Shown here: in pieces, positions 41,639-50,265 of the stretch
Layout: each line of letters begins with the position of its first letter
Position numbering within the stretch: the first letter of the stretch is position 1
From: CAVPGP01 sp963718065
GTDB taxonomy: Bacteria; Actinomycetota; Thermoleophilia; Gaiellales; Gaiellaceae
Direction: 5' to 3'
DNA: 64,000 bases
Assembly (NCBI GenBank): GCA_963718065.1
Contig: CAVQYE010000014.1
Span: 1-64,000 of the forward strand
Translations under genes and position numbers: made by a program
Notes under the pieces: generated by a model
What the model saw: only the letters and a program-made list of their open reading frames with translations
What the model was told of the DNA's origin: nothing
Database searches by the model: none

Positions 41639-42397
41639 CTAGGCGACGCCGCGCGCGGCCCAGGCGAAGGCGCTGACCGTGAACGGCGCCGGCGGGAGCA
41701 GCTCGCGGCAGCGCGCGCGCAGCTTCACACGCGAGGGCTCGGTGAGCGCGTGCGCATACGCGCCGGCCGGGCCGACACCGAGGGTGAACGGTTCCCACCA
41801 CTCGTCGAAGCTCGAATACTCGATGGCGGCGGGAAGCGCCGTTTCCTCCACCCTGCGCAACCCCGCGGCGTCGAGCAACTCGACGAGGTGGCCCTCGCGT
41901 GCGCCGGCGAGAGCGGATTCGTTCTCGACGCTCGGATCGAGCTCGCCCGCCGCCTGCCAGAAGACGCTGATCGGCGACCGGTCGCCCGCGAAGTCCCACA
42001 CGCAGGCCGCGACGACGCCGTCCGCACGCGCCACCCGCGCCATCTCGCGCAGTCCCGCCACGGGATCGGTCATGAAGTGGACGACCAACTGCGCGAGCAC
42101 AGCGTCGAATCCACCGTCGTCGTACGGCAGGCTCTCGGCCGGCGCGCGCTGCACATCGACAGCGGGATGGCGCGATCGCGCCGCGGCCACGAACGACTCC
42201 GAGGGGTCGACCGCTGCGACCGACCCGGCCCCGAGCCGGTCGACCAGCACCGCCGTCAGGGCGCCCGGCCCGCAGCCGACGTCGAGCACGTTCTGGCCCG
42301 CGGCAACGCCGGCGAAGTCGGCGAGCGCCGGCGCCAGCCTGGCCGAATACCGGCCCATGAAGCGGTCGTATGCCTCGGCGGCGACCTCGAAGCTCAC
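41639..42397 (-). CDS. Class I SAM-dependent methyltransferase
   Basis: A 252-residue methyltransferase: AEAYDRFMGRYSARLAPALA, NVLDVGCGPGALTAVLVDRL (SAM motif I), VAAVDPSESFVAAARSRHP, ESLPYDDGGFDAVLAQLVVH, MARVARADGVVAACVWDFAG. Methyltransf_11/UbiE-like; the substrate cannot be inferred. A GTG/ATG choice is clear at the ATG at 42397. Confidence 0.85.
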   Translation of the reverse strand: MSFEVAAEAYDRFMGRYSARLAPALADFAGVAAGQNVLDVGCGPGALTAVLVDRLGAGSVAAVDPSESFVAAARSRHPAVDVQRAPAESLPYDDGGFDAVLAQLVVHFMTDPVAGLREMARVARADGVVAACVWDFAGDRSPISVFWQAAGELDPSVENESALAGAREGHLVELLDAAGLRRVEETALPAAIEYSSFDEWWEPFTLGVGPAGAYAHALTEPSRVKLRARCRELLPPAPFTVSAFAWAARGVA

Positions 42398-42442
42398 AGT
42401 TCGACTCTCACAGGGCGACTCTACGGGAGCCGACCAGGCCGA

Positions 42443-42476
42443 AGCTGCCGGATCCCGAGAGCGGGACCCGGCAGCT
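42443..42476 (-). terminator. Hairpin downstream of the CHRD-domain gene
   Basis: Arms 42443-42457 and 42462-42476 pair over 14 positions with one A-C mismatch (AGCTGCCGG...CCGGCAGCT outer stem) around the loop AGAG. No T-tract. It starts 30 bases after the CHRD gene stop on the minus strand. Confidence 0.5.
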
Positions 42477-42505
42477 CAACCGTCGAACAGTCAGCGACCT
42501 GCTAG

Positions 42506-43054
42506 CTAGTGATGGTCGCCGTGGTGATGGCCGCGATCGGGGAAGACCTGACCGCGGATCTCGCCGGCCGGGAACTTCGCCGTGTGCATGTTCGCGTAGG
42601 TGACGCCGGCCTTGATCGCCGTGATCACCGGAGCGAGGTCGCCGGCGTTGTAACCCTGCGCCGTCGGGCCGACGACGTCTGCGGCGACGATGGTCCCTTC
42701 GACGGTCCCCGAGTTGGCAGCCGGGCAGGCGGGCTTGCCACCGCCGCCGCAGAAGAACACGGAGACGCCGCCGTTGACTCCACGCTGGCCGACGTGGATG
42801 TGCGCTGCCCCGGGCGGCCCCGTGAGATCAGCGTACGTCAGCTTGAACGTGAGCTTGTCGTCGGCCACGGTCAGAGCAAGCTCGGCGTGGCCGGGTGTGT
42901 TCAGCGAGGGCACCTCGTTCAAACCGATCAGGTTTGCCTGGAAGTCGCCCCCCTTCTTGTCGTGCTTGCCCCCTGCGATTGCCAACGATGTGGCGATGAG
43001 GCTGAGGGCGGCTACCGCGACGACGAGCGAGAGCCGAGCTCGTCTACTGGTCAT
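42506..43054 (-). CDS. Secreted CHRD-domain protein
   Basis: A 182-residue protein with a signal peptide (RLSLVVAVAALSLIATSLAI) and a CHRD domain: FQANLIGLNEVPSLNTPGHA, LTYADLTGPPGAAHIHVGQR, VSVFFCGGGGKPACPAANSG, ITAIKAGVTYANMHTAKFPA, GEIRGQVFP, then a His-rich tail (GHHHGDHH). Two cysteines may pair. CHRD proteins are extracellular with unknown roles; the histidine tail could bind metal. ATG 43054 has AAAAGGAGAGA upstream. Confidence 0.87.
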   Translation of the reverse strand: MTSRRARLSLVVAVAALSLIATSLAIAGGKHDKKGGDFQANLIGLNEVPSLNTPGHAELALTVADDKLTFKLTYADLTGPPGAAHIHVGQRGVNGGVSVFFCGGGGKPACPAANSGTVEGTIVAADVVGPTAQGYNAGDLAPVITAIKAGVTYANMHTAKFPAGEIRGQVFPDRGHHHGDHH

Positions 43055-43240
43055 CGGTCTCTCCTTTTCCTCGGACCGGTTCGCCGGGACGGACACCGAG
43101 ATACGGGCGCGTCACGGCTGGACATTGCACGCAGTTCGCAACGTATCCTCCTACGCGGCGATGCTAACACCGGTTTTACACACCGATTACGTGCACGCGC
43201 TGCCGTCGCGCGACCCCTTGCAAACACAGAGGTTCAGCGC

Positions 43241-43627
43241 GTGAACACCGCTCACGACATCGGCGTCGCAGCTCACATCGGCGCCTACAGCGACGCCGTC
43301 GAGGCCCCTCCCGGGTCCCGCTGGCTGGCGCTCTCCGGCACGCCCGGCATCCGGAGCGACGGGACCGTCCCGGACAGCTTCGAGGAGGAAGCGACGCAGG
43401 CGTGGACGAACGTCTGCGCCGCGCTCGAGCAGGCGGGCTTCGGCGTCGACGACCTCGTCAAGATCACGCAGTACCTGACGAACGCCGACGACATCCCGGC
43501 TCACGCGGCGATCCGGGCGGGCTTCCTCGGCTCCGCCCGCCCGGCGTCGATGCTCGTCGTCGTGCCGGCGCTCGTCTGGCCGCAGATGACGATCGAGATC
43601 GAGGGCTGGGCGGCGCGCACCGACTGA
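43241..43627 (+). CDS. RidA/YjgF/YER057c family protein
   Basis: A 128-residue protein of the Rid superfamily: GAYSDAVEAPPGSRWLALSG, FEEEATQAWTNVCAALEQAG, FGVDDLVKITQYLTNADDIP, GFLGSARPASMLVVVPALVW. The arginine in SARPAS corresponds to the substrate-binding Arg of active RidA enamine/imine deaminases. GTG start with AGAGG 8 bases upstream. Confidence 0.88.
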   Translation: MNTAHDIGVAAHIGAYSDAVEAPPGSRWLALSGTPGIRSDGTVPDSFEEEATQAWTNVCAALEQAGFGVDDLVKITQYLTNADDIPAHAAIRAGFLGSARPASMLVVVPALVWPQMTIEIEGWAARTD

Positions 43628-43631
43628 TGCG

Positions 43632-44108
43632 CTAGCGCAGCTCCATCAGCAGCTCTTCTAGCTCGGCACCGAGCTTCGCGTCGTGCGCGGTCGCGCGGCT
43701 CACCTCGACGAAACCGCACTTCTCGAGCACCCTGATCGAGCCGACGTTGGTCGCCGCGACATAAGCGTGAACCGGCCGCACCGTCACCACCTCCTCGAGC
43801 AGCTCGGCCAGCGCCCGCGTCGCGAGGCCCTTGCCCCAGAACTCCCGTCCGATCCAGTAGCCGACGAGCCGCATGCCGTCTCCCTCAAAGCTGACGACGT
43901 TCCCGGCGACCTCGCCGTCCCAGATGATCGTCTTCTTGATCAGCACATCGTCGGCGAGGATCCGCTGCCAGTGCGCGATGAACGCCTCCTCGTCGCGGGC
44001 GGGGAAGGCGGCCATGCGATTCGCCTCGGGGTCTCGCTGGTGCTCGAGGAAGACGGCGAGGTCCGCTTCGACGACGTCACGCAGGACTCGGCCGTCGCCG
44101 CTGGTCAC
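43632..44108 (-). CDS. GNAT family N-acetyltransferase (RimJ/RimL-like)
   Basis: About 158 residues: LRDVVEADLAVFLEHQRDPE, AIIWDGEVAGNVVSF-type core strands, VGYWIGREFWGKGLATRALA (acetyl-CoA pyrophosphate loop), ATNVGSIRVLEKCGFVEVSR. Typical of ribosomal-protein-type or small-molecule acetyltransferases. GTG 44108 is preceded directly by AGGAGG; an in-frame ATG at 44123 is the alternative. Divergent from the nucleotidyltransferase gene. Confidence 0.85.
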   Translation of the reverse strand: MTSGDGRVLRDVVEADLAVFLEHQRDPEANRMAAFPARDEEAFIAHWQRILADDVLIKKTIIWDGEVAGNVVSFEGDGMRLVGYWIGREFWGKGLATRALAELLEEVVTVRPVHAYVAATNVGSIRVLEKCGFVEVSRATAHDAKLGAELEELLMELR

Positions 44109-44147
44109 GCGGCCTCCTGGCATGGCTCAGGCAGTAGCGTCGTCTCC

Positions 44148-44795
44148 ATGGAGGGCAGTGTGACCGAGAGCGCATGGCCCGGGCCGGCACCGGAGGGGTT
44201 CGACCCACTGTTCTTCGAGTGGGACGCCTGGCGACCCGAGGAGGCGCACCGCCTGCTCGCGGATGTCGCAGCGCCCTGGTACGTCGCGGCCGGCTGGGCG
44301 ATCGACCTCTTCCTCGGCGGGCAGCGCCGCGAGCACGAGGATCTGGAGATCGCGGTGCCGAGCGACCGGTTCGGCGAGATCGTCGAGGCACTCAGCGGCT
44401 ACGAGTTCTTCGTCGTCGGCAAGCACATCGCCTGTCCCCTCGCGCGCGCCGGCGAGCTGCTCGAGACGTACCACCAGACGTGGCTGCTCGACCGCGCCGC
44501 GGGTGTTTGGCGACTCGACGTCTTCCGCGAGCCCTCGGACGGCGACACCTGGATCGCGCGCCGTCACGAGAGCATCCGCCTCCCCTACGAGCGGTTGATC
44601 CAACGGACGAAGGACGGCGTTCCGTACGCGCTTCCCGAGACGATCCTGCTCTTCAAGGCCAAGCACACGCGCCCGAAGGACGACGGCGATCTCGCCGCAG
44701 TCCTGCCGCTGCTTCCGCCCGAGCGGCGGCGGTGGCTTGCCGAGGCGCTGGAGCTCGCTCATCCCGGCCATCGCTGGCTGTCCGAGCTCGGCTGA
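44148..44795 (+). CDS. Aminoglycoside adenylyltransferase-like nucleotidyltransferase
   Basis: A 215-residue protein with WYVAAGWAIDLFLGGQRREH followed by EDLEIAVPSDRF, the G-x3-D-x10-DxE nucleotidyltransferase pattern of the ANT(2'')/aminoglycoside-resistance family (PF10706-type). The C-terminal half has SIRLPYERLIQRTKDGVPYA, PETILLFKAKHTRPKDDGDL and a helical end. A resistance phenotype is only a possibility: many environmental homologues have unknown substrates. Confidence 0.7.
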   Translation: MEGSVTESAWPGPAPEGFDPLFFEWDAWRPEEAHRLLADVAAPWYVAAGWAIDLFLGGQRREHEDLEIAVPSDRFGEIVEALSGYEFFVVGKHIACPLARAGELLETYHQTWLLDRAAGVWRLDVFREPSDGDTWIARRHESIRLPYERLIQRTKDGVPYALPETILLFKAKHTRPKDDGDLAAVLPLLPPERRRWLAEALELAHPGHRWLSELG

Positions 44796-44824
44796 AGAGC
44801 CACGCGCCTGCTCCTTGGAGGCGA

Positions 44825-46081
44825 TCACGCGTCTTGCTCGTCCCGCGCATCCGACGGCACGATCGGCACGCCGAGGCGGGCCGCGACGAGCTCGATCAGC
44901 GATCCCTGGACGACGACCGAAAAGACGACCACGACGAAGACCATCAGGTAGACGCGCTGGGCTTCGTCGACGTTCGACGTCAGCGCAAACGCGGCGAGCA
45001 GGATCGGCACGGCTCCCTTGAGCCCGGCCCAGGCGATGAAGAGCCGCTCGCCCCAGCGGAGGCGGGCGGGCGCGAGCAGCGGGAGCACGACCAGCGGCCG
45101 GGCGACGAGCGCCAGCACGACCGCGAGCACGAGCCCGTAGCCGCCGACATTCCAGTGTCCGAGGTCGGTGAGGTCGACCGTCAGGCCGAGCGCCACGAAG
45201 ACGACGATCTCCGCGAGGCTTGCCAGCGCGGCGTGGAAGCGCTCCGTCTCGCGCTTCGCGACGAAGTCGCTGCTGCCCGCGATCAGCCCGGCGATGAAGA
45301 CGGCGAGGAAGCCGGAGCCGTGCAGCACCGCGGTCACCCCGTAGATCGTCAGCGCGCAGGCGAGCGTCAGCAGCGGATACAGCGGCATGCTCGGCAGTGC
45401 CGCCCGGTTGTTCACCCAGAGCAGGAGCCGGCCGGCGGCGACGCCGACAACGGCGCCGACGATCATCTCGAGCGCGAACTCCTTGATTACGACCGCGAAC
45501 GAGGAGTCCGGATGCAGCGCGAGCTCGATCATGCCGATCATCAGCGCGATCCCGACCGGGTCATTGGTGCCGGATTCGGCTTCGAGGATCGTTCCCGAGC
45601 GGCCTCCGACCTCGCGGCCTCCGAGCACGGAGAACATGACGGCGGGATCGGTGGGAGCGATCGCGGCGCCGATGATCCCAGCCGTCACCCACTCGAACCC
45701 GAGCCCCCAGTGCGCGACGCCGGCGATGATCGCCGCCGTCGCGAACGTCCCGGGAACGCCGAGGACGAGGATCGGAACTGCCGCGACACGGAACCGGTGC
45801 AGGCCGATGCCCATGCCGCCGTGGAAGAGGATCACGACGAGCGCGACGACGCCGATCCGCGTCACGTCCTCCACCGAGATCGCGTGCTCGATTCTCGGCG
45901 AGAGGTCCGAGGCGATGGCGGCCGCGACGAGAAAGAGCGCCGGCGTCGGCACGGGAACGCGTGCGGTCACCTTCGCGGCGAGCACCGCGGCCACGAACGC
46001 GATTCCGGCGACGACGACAATCGCCCCGAAGTCGGTGAGCTCGGTCATGAGGATGCCTGCGGTCACGCCCGGCGACAGCAT
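44825..46081 (-). CDS. CPA1-family Na+/H+ antiporter
   Basis: About 418 residues and 12 or more predicted helices: VPVPTPALFLVAAAIASD, ILFHGGMGIGLHRFRVAAVP, GIIGAAIAPTDPAVMFSVLG, LEAESGTNDPVGIALMIGMI (the ND ion-binding pair), GLTVDLTDLGHWNVGG and WAGLKGAVPILLAAFALTSN. NhaP/CvrA-like with no long regulatory C-terminus. ATG 46081 is used; ATG 46048 is also possible. Adjacent on the same strand to an orphan histidine kinase. Confidence 0.9.
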   Translation of the reverse strand: MLSPGVTAGILMTELTDFGAIVVVAGIAFVAAVLAAKVTARVPVPTPALFLVAAAIASDLSPRIEHAISVEDVTRIGVVALVVILFHGGMGIGLHRFRVAAVPILVLGVPGTFATAAIIAGVAHWGLGFEWVTAGIIGAAIAPTDPAVMFSVLGGREVGGRSGTILEAESGTNDPVGIALMIGMIELALHPDSSFAVVIKEFALEMIVGAVVGVAAGRLLLWVNNRAALPSMPLYPLLTLACALTIYGVTAVLHGSGFLAVFIAGLIAGSSDFVAKRETERFHAALASLAEIVVFVALGLTVDLTDLGHWNVGGYGLVLAVVLALVARPLVVLPLLAPARLRWGERLFIAWAGLKGAVPILLAAFALTSNVDEAQRVYLMVFVVVVFSVVVQGSLIELVAARLGVPIVPSDARDEQDA

Positions 46082-46115
46082 GATCGAACCCCGGCGGCGA
46101 AGGGGCGGCGAGCGC

Positions 46116-47171
46116 TTAGGTGAGGGGGATCTCGGCGTGCACCCGCGTGCCGCCGCCGGGCGGGCTCTCGACCACGAGCGTGCCGCCCAGCGCGGCGACC
46201 CGGTCGGCGAGGCCACGCAGACCGCTGCTGTCGGCGCCCCCGGCCAGGAGGTCGCCGGCTCCGCCGATGCCGTCGTCGATCACGTCGACGACCGCACGGT
46301 CGAGCTCGCGGTGGACGTGGATCTCCGCGTCGGTCGCCTGGGCGTACTTCGCGACGTTCGTCAGCGCCTCGGCGACGACGTAGTAGAACGCCGCCTCGAC
46401 GTGGCCTGGCAGGCGGTCCTCGAGCACGTTGAGCCGGACGGGAACCGGTGAGCGCGCCGCGAGCGCCTGGAGCGCACCGCCCAGCCCTCGCTCCGTGAGG
46501 ATCGCAGGGTGGAGGCCGCGCGCGAGCTCGCGTAGCTCCTCGAGCGCGTGCGCGAGCTCCTGGCGCGAGTCGTCGAGCAGGCGACTCGCCTCGGTCGGAT
46601 CGGATTCGATCCTCGCCTGCGCGAGCCGCAGCGACAGCGACAGCGTCACCAGCCGCTGCTGCGCGCCGTCGTGGAGGTTGCGCTCGAGCCCCCTGCGCGC
46701 CTCGTCGGCGGCGTGGACGATCCGCGCCCGCGATGCCCGCAGCTCCTCCTCGTGGCGGTAGCGCTCGGTGAGATCGAGGCCGCAGACGAGCACGAGGTCC
46801 CGACCGCTCAGGTCGACGATCGGCGCCGCCGTCCAGCCGATCACCCGCTCCTGGCCGGCCCGTGTTCGCCAGTGCGACACCCGCTCGGCCATCTCCACCC
46901 CGCCGGCCGCCTCGGCCACGACGACCGACGCCGAGTCTCGCTCCGCCGGACGGAAGAGGTCCAGCAGGCTGCGTCCGAGCATCTCCTCCTCGCTCCAGCC
47001 CATCGCGCGTTCGAAGCCCTTGTTGACCGCATTGCCGACGATCGTCGCCTCGTCGTCGACGACGATGAGCAGGCTGGGCGTTGCGTCGGCGATCTTGCGC
47101 AGGAAGTCCCTGTCTCGCGCGGCCTCGGACTCTCGCCGCTCCCGCTCGAGCACCGGATCGGTGTCGGCCAT
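46116..47171 (-). CDS. PAS-domain sensor histidine kinase (HisKA_3), orphan
   Basis: A 351-residue soluble kinase. PAS domain about residues 20-140 (IADATPSLLIVVDDEATIVG, AMGWSEEEMLGRSLLDLFRP), HisKA_3 with LERNLHDGAQQRLVTLSLSL, HATPase_c with VVAEALTNVAKYAQATDAEI, VVDVIDDGIGGAG and SSGLRGLADRVAALGGTLVV. No transmembrane segment and no response-regulator gene next to it. A GATAAT six bases upstream of the ATG suggests a very short leader. Confidence 0.9.
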   Translation of the reverse strand: MADTDPVLERERRESEAARDRDFLRKIADATPSLLIVVDDEATIVGNAVNKGFERAMGWSEEEMLGRSLLDLFRPAERDSASVVVAEAAGGVEMAERVSHWRTRAGQERVIGWTAAPIVDLSGRDLVLVCGLDLTERYRHEEELRASRARIVHAADEARRGLERNLHDGAQQRLVTLSLSLRLAQARIESDPTEASRLLDDSRQELAHALEELRELARGLHPAILTERGLGGALQALAARSPVPVRLNVLEDRLPGHVEAAFYYVVAEALTNVAKYAQATDAEIHVHRELDRAVVDVIDDGIGGAGDLLAGGADSSGLRGLADRVAALGGTLVVESPPGGGTRVHAEIPLT

Positions 47172-47188
47172 CTCCGCATTATCGCCGG

Positions 47189-47977
47189 TCAGCGAACGAG
47201 CGAGCCGAGCGGGGCCGAAGTCAGTCCGCGAGCCTCGGCGGCGTCGAGGATGCCGGCCAGCGCCTCGACGGTCTGATCCCGCGTCTCACCGCGGCCGGAG
47301 CCGTCGCCGTCGTGGAGGAGGATCACCGCCCCTGGTCGAAGCCTCGCCGCGACGCGGCCGACGATCGTCTCCGCTCCCGGCAGGCTCGTGTCGAAGATCC
47401 GTCCCTGCCAGCCGCAGATGCGGTAGCCGTGGCGGTGGAGCGTCGCGGCCAGCCATGGGCTCCGCACGCCGTGCGGCGCCCGGAAGAGCGGCACCGGACG
47501 CTGCTCGGTCGCGTGGACGACCGCGTCCTCGGTGGCCGCCAACTGAGCGCGGACGCCTGCGGGCGAGGTGAATGCGAGCAGCCGGTGGTCGTCGCCGTGG
47601 CTCGCAATCTCGTGCCCGTCGGCAACGAGCTGTGCGACGACGGCCGGGTGCGCTGCGGCCGCGCGGCCGAGGACGAAGAACGTCGCTCGGTGCCCGCGGC
47701 CCGCGAGGTAGCTGCTGATCCGAGGGGTGTGGCGCGGGTCGGGCCCGTCGTCGAAGGTCAGCGCGAATCGCCCCTCGGTCGTGGCGGTGCGCACGACCCG
47801 GCCGAAGATCGGCGCGTTCTGGTGGAAGGTGCCGAGCAGGTACACGCCCGCGACGAGCGCCCCCGCGATCGCCAGGAGCGGCGTCGTGCCGAGCGCCAGA
47901 TCCACGGCGACTCCGGCGGCGACCAGGGCCAGCGCGACGGCCCCGCACGCGAGCCAGGTGCCGTACTTGCCCATCAC
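47189..47977 (-). CDS. Polysaccharide deacetylase (NodB domain)
   Basis: A 262-residue protein. Two N-terminal hydrophobic helices (WLACGAVALALVAAGVAVDL and LLAIAGALVAGVYLLGTF) anchor a carbohydrate-esterase-4 domain: FALTFDDGPDPRHTPRISSY (catalytic base and metal Asp), ATFFVLGRAAAAHPAVVAQL, GHEIASHGDDHRLL (metal His pair), LFRAPHGVRSPWLAATLHRH, VILLHDGDG. It deacetylates cell-envelope polysaccharide at the outer face. Start overlaps the upstream glycosyltransferase stop (ATGA), so the two form a glycan-building pair. Confidence 0.9.
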   Translation of the reverse strand: MMGKYGTWLACGAVALALVAAGVAVDLALGTTPLLAIAGALVAGVYLLGTFHQNAPIFGRVVRTATTEGRFALTFDDGPDPRHTPRISSYLAGRGHRATFFVLGRAAAAHPAVVAQLVADGHEIASHGDDHRLLAFTSPAGVRAQLAATEDAVVHATEQRPVPLFRAPHGVRSPWLAATLHRHGYRICGWQGRIFDTSLPGAETIVGRVAARLRPGAVILLHDGDGSGRGETRDQTVEALAGILDAAEARGLTSAPLGSLVR

Positions 47978-49149
47978 GCAGCCAGTCGTGCGGCCGCGCG
48001 TCCCTCCTTGCGCTGCAAGAGCTCGTCGTAGAGCACCTCGAGGCGGTCGGCCACGTGTGTCCAGGCGAAGACCTCGACGGCGCGCTTCCGGCCCGCCTCG
48101 CCCATCGCCCGCGAACGTGCCGGGTCGTCGAGCAGCGTCCCGAGCGCACGAGCGAAGCCGAGCTCGTCGTCAGCCCGGTCGACCATCAGCCCGTCGATGC
48201 CGTCACGCATCACGAGCTCGAAACCCGGAAGACGGCTGGCGACGACCGGCAGGCCCGCGCTCATGCCCTCGAGCAGGACCATCCCGAACGACGCGAGGCT
48301 GCACGGCGTGCAGAGGATGTCGGCGCCCGCCAGATAGCGCGCGCGCAACCGGTTGACGCGGCCGGTGAAGTGCACGTCGCCTCGGAGCTCGTGCGGGACC
48401 ATTCTCTCGACCACGGGCCGCAGCGGGCCGTCGCCGACGACGACCAGCCGCACGTCGTCACGCGTCTCTCGCAACGCCGTGAAGGAGCCGATCATGTGCT
48501 TGACCCCGTTGCGCGGGTCGAAGCGGCCGACAAAGACGATGTTCCGCTTGCCGTCGAGAGCCGGCAGCGGCGCGGCATCCGGCGAGAAGAAGTCGACGTC
48601 GATCCCGTTCGGGATCGTGCGGAAGCTCAGGTCGGGGAAGAACGGGCGCATCGAGTCGATGACCGCATCCGAGACGCAGACGATCTCGTCCAGGCGCTGG
48701 AAGACGCGGTTCAGGTAGGCCCTGAAGACGCGCAACGGCCCGTAGCCCTGTGGCACGACGCTGTGGATGGTGGCGACCGTCGCCGGCGCCCGGCTGCGCA
48801 GGATCGCCATCTGCGGCAGCATCCCGCCGAAGGGGTTGTGCACGTGGATGACGTCGAACCGCCGCCGCGCGAAGAGGCGGTCGAGCGTGAAGGAGAGCTT
48901 CGGGCTCAACGAGAGCAGGCTCTCGGAGCCGTTGACGTAGAACGGCACGGCGCGGGCGGCATGGGCGATCTCGAAGTTGCGGTCGGGCAGGTCGTCGACG
49001 TCGACCGTCTTCGGGACGTGCAGCAGCCGGGGCGTCACGACGGTGACGTCATGGCCACGCCGGCTGAGCTCGGTCGCCTGGCCGTGGACGTGCTCGGTGA
49101 TCCCTCCGAGTTGCGGGTAGTAGTAGTCGCTGACGATCGCGATTCTCAC
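47974..49149 (-). CDS. Glycosyltransferase family 4 (PimA-like)
   Basis: A 391-residue GT-B enzyme: RIAIVSDYYYPQLGGITEHV, LSRRGHDVTVVTPR, FDVIHVHNPFGGMLPQMAIL, FRTIPNGIDVDFFSP, KRNIVFVGRFDPRNGVKHMI, ADILCTPCSLASFGMVLLEG and SAGLPVVASRLPGFELVMRD, the last two forming the donor-binding E-x7-E region. Probably a mannosyl- or glucosyltransferase for a lipid-linked glycan. Coupled to a deacetylase gene. Confidence 0.9.
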   Translation of the reverse strand: MRIAIVSDYYYPQLGGITEHVHGQATELSRRGHDVTVVTPRLLHVPKTVDVDDLPDRNFEIAHAARAVPFYVNGSESLLSLSPKLSFTLDRLFARRRFDVIHVHNPFGGMLPQMAILRSRAPATVATIHSVVPQGYGPLRVFRAYLNRVFQRLDEIVCVSDAVIDSMRPFFPDLSFRTIPNGIDVDFFSPDAAPLPALDGKRNIVFVGRFDPRNGVKHMIGSFTALRETRDDVRLVVVGDGPLRPVVERMVPHELRGDVHFTGRVNRLRARYLAGADILCTPCSLASFGMVLLEGMSAGLPVVASRLPGFELVMRDGIDGLMVDRADDELGFARALGTLLDDPARSRAMGEAGRKRAVEVFAWTHVADRLEVLYDELLQRKEGRAAARLAA

Positions 49150-49291
49150 CGCGGCCCCACAATGTCGTCCAGACTGCAGGCAGACGTCTGCGGCCGGATG
49201 AGAGATGCTTCATCGGGCACCGCGCCAGCCTACGCGGTGTGTCGGACTGCCGCAGCGGTCGCGCGCCCCGGAACCTCCCAATTTGGGCGTT

Positions 49292-50161
49292 TCAGGGCGA
49301 TTGAGTCTTGCTTGCGGACCGTGTTCGCGCCGCCAGCAGCCGCTCCACGGCGGTGCGGAACTCGGCCGGCCGTTCGAGCCACGGGAAATGCCCGCAGCCC
49401 GGGATCGTCTCGACGAGCGCGCCGTCGATCAGTGCGGCGGTCTCGGTCGACGACCGCAGCGGCAACGGATCGTCATCGCCGTGGACAAAGAGCGCCGGTA
49501 GCCGCGCGCCGGGCAGGCCGCGCGCCAGCGTCCGCTGCTCGAAGTGCTCGATCAGCGATCGATTCGTCCCGATCGACGCCTCGACTCCGACCGTCAAGGG
49601 CGGCGACAACGCCGGCTTGCCGCCGGCGAAGTAGTGCGGCCAGACGACGGCGAAGCGCTCGACGAGATCTGCCTCGGTGACCTCTGCTCCGGCCCGCCGC
49701 CGCGCCTCAACGCCCTCGTTCCACGCTCGCTGCTCGTCGGTCATCTTGGGGCCGACCGTCGCCCGGAAGTCGTCGAAGACGGTGGGGTCGGCACCGAGCG
49801 GGTCGATGCAGAGCACTCCCAGGAGCCGCTCCGGATGGGCCACGAGCAGGTGGAGCGCGAGATGCCCGCCCCACGAGTGCCCGATCGCCCACGCCCGCTC
49901 GAGCCCGAAGGAGTCGAGCACCGCGAGGGCGTCCGCCAGGTGCGCCTCGACCGAGTACGGAGGGTCCGCGAGCGAGGGCGGTGTCCCGCGCTGCGTATAG
50001 CGGATCGTCGAGAACAGGCCGTCGAGCTCCGCCGCGCAGCCGTCGAGGTAGTCGGGTACCGCCGCGCCGCCGTGCAGAAGGAGCGCCGGCGCCCCGGAGC
50101 CGCCGTGGTGCCCGTGCAGGGCACCGCCCTCGACCGCCAGCGCGAACGGCTGCTCGTCCAC
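49292..50161 (-). CDS. Alpha/beta-hydrolase (proline iminopeptidase-like)
   Basis: A 289-residue hydrolase: GGSGAPALLLHGGAAVPDYL (oxyanion region), FSTIRYTQRGTPPSL, ERAWAIGHSWGGHLALHLLV (GHSWGG nucleophile elbow), PALFVHGDDDPLP (acid) and GCGHFPWLERPAEFRTAVER (catalytic His). The QRG and GHSWGG motifs are those of prolyl iminopeptidase-type enzymes. Substrate unknown. Confidence 0.87.
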   Translation of the reverse strand: MDEQPFALAVEGGALHGHHGGSGAPALLLHGGAAVPDYLDGCAAELDGLFSTIRYTQRGTPPSLADPPYSVEAHLADALAVLDSFGLERAWAIGHSWGGHLALHLLVAHPERLLGVLCIDPLGADPTVFDDFRATVGPKMTDEQRAWNEGVEARRRAGAEVTEADLVERFAVVWPHYFAGGKPALSPPLTVGVEASIGTNRSLIEHFEQRTLARGLPGARLPALFVHGDDDPLPLRSSTETAALIDGALVETIPGCGHFPWLERPAEFRTAVERLLAARTRSASKTQSP

Positions 50162-50217
50162 GCCGCGACTCTACGCCTCGCCTCATCGACGGTGCCTGTA
50201 CGGGTGGCCGGACCGTC

Positions 50218-50239
50218 GTGGTGCGGTTAACCGCACCAC
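50218..50239. repeat. 22-bp perfect palindrome upstream of the hydrolase gene
   Basis: Arms GTGGTGCGGTT and AACCGCACCAC with no spacer, 57 bases upstream of the hydrolase start and 26 bases after the end of the GNAT gene. It could be an operator or, as a 9-bp stem with a TTAA loop, a terminator/stability hairpin. Confidence 0.55.
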
Positions 50240-50265
50240 TGTCTCGTCGCGCTGGGCCTGTCGCG

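Noticed and set aside
44174..46123. A plus-strand open frame of about 650 codons opposite the Na+/H+ antiporter gene
   Set aside because: The translation is low-complexity Arg/Asp/His without domains, whereas the minus strand encodes a complete CPA1 antiporter.
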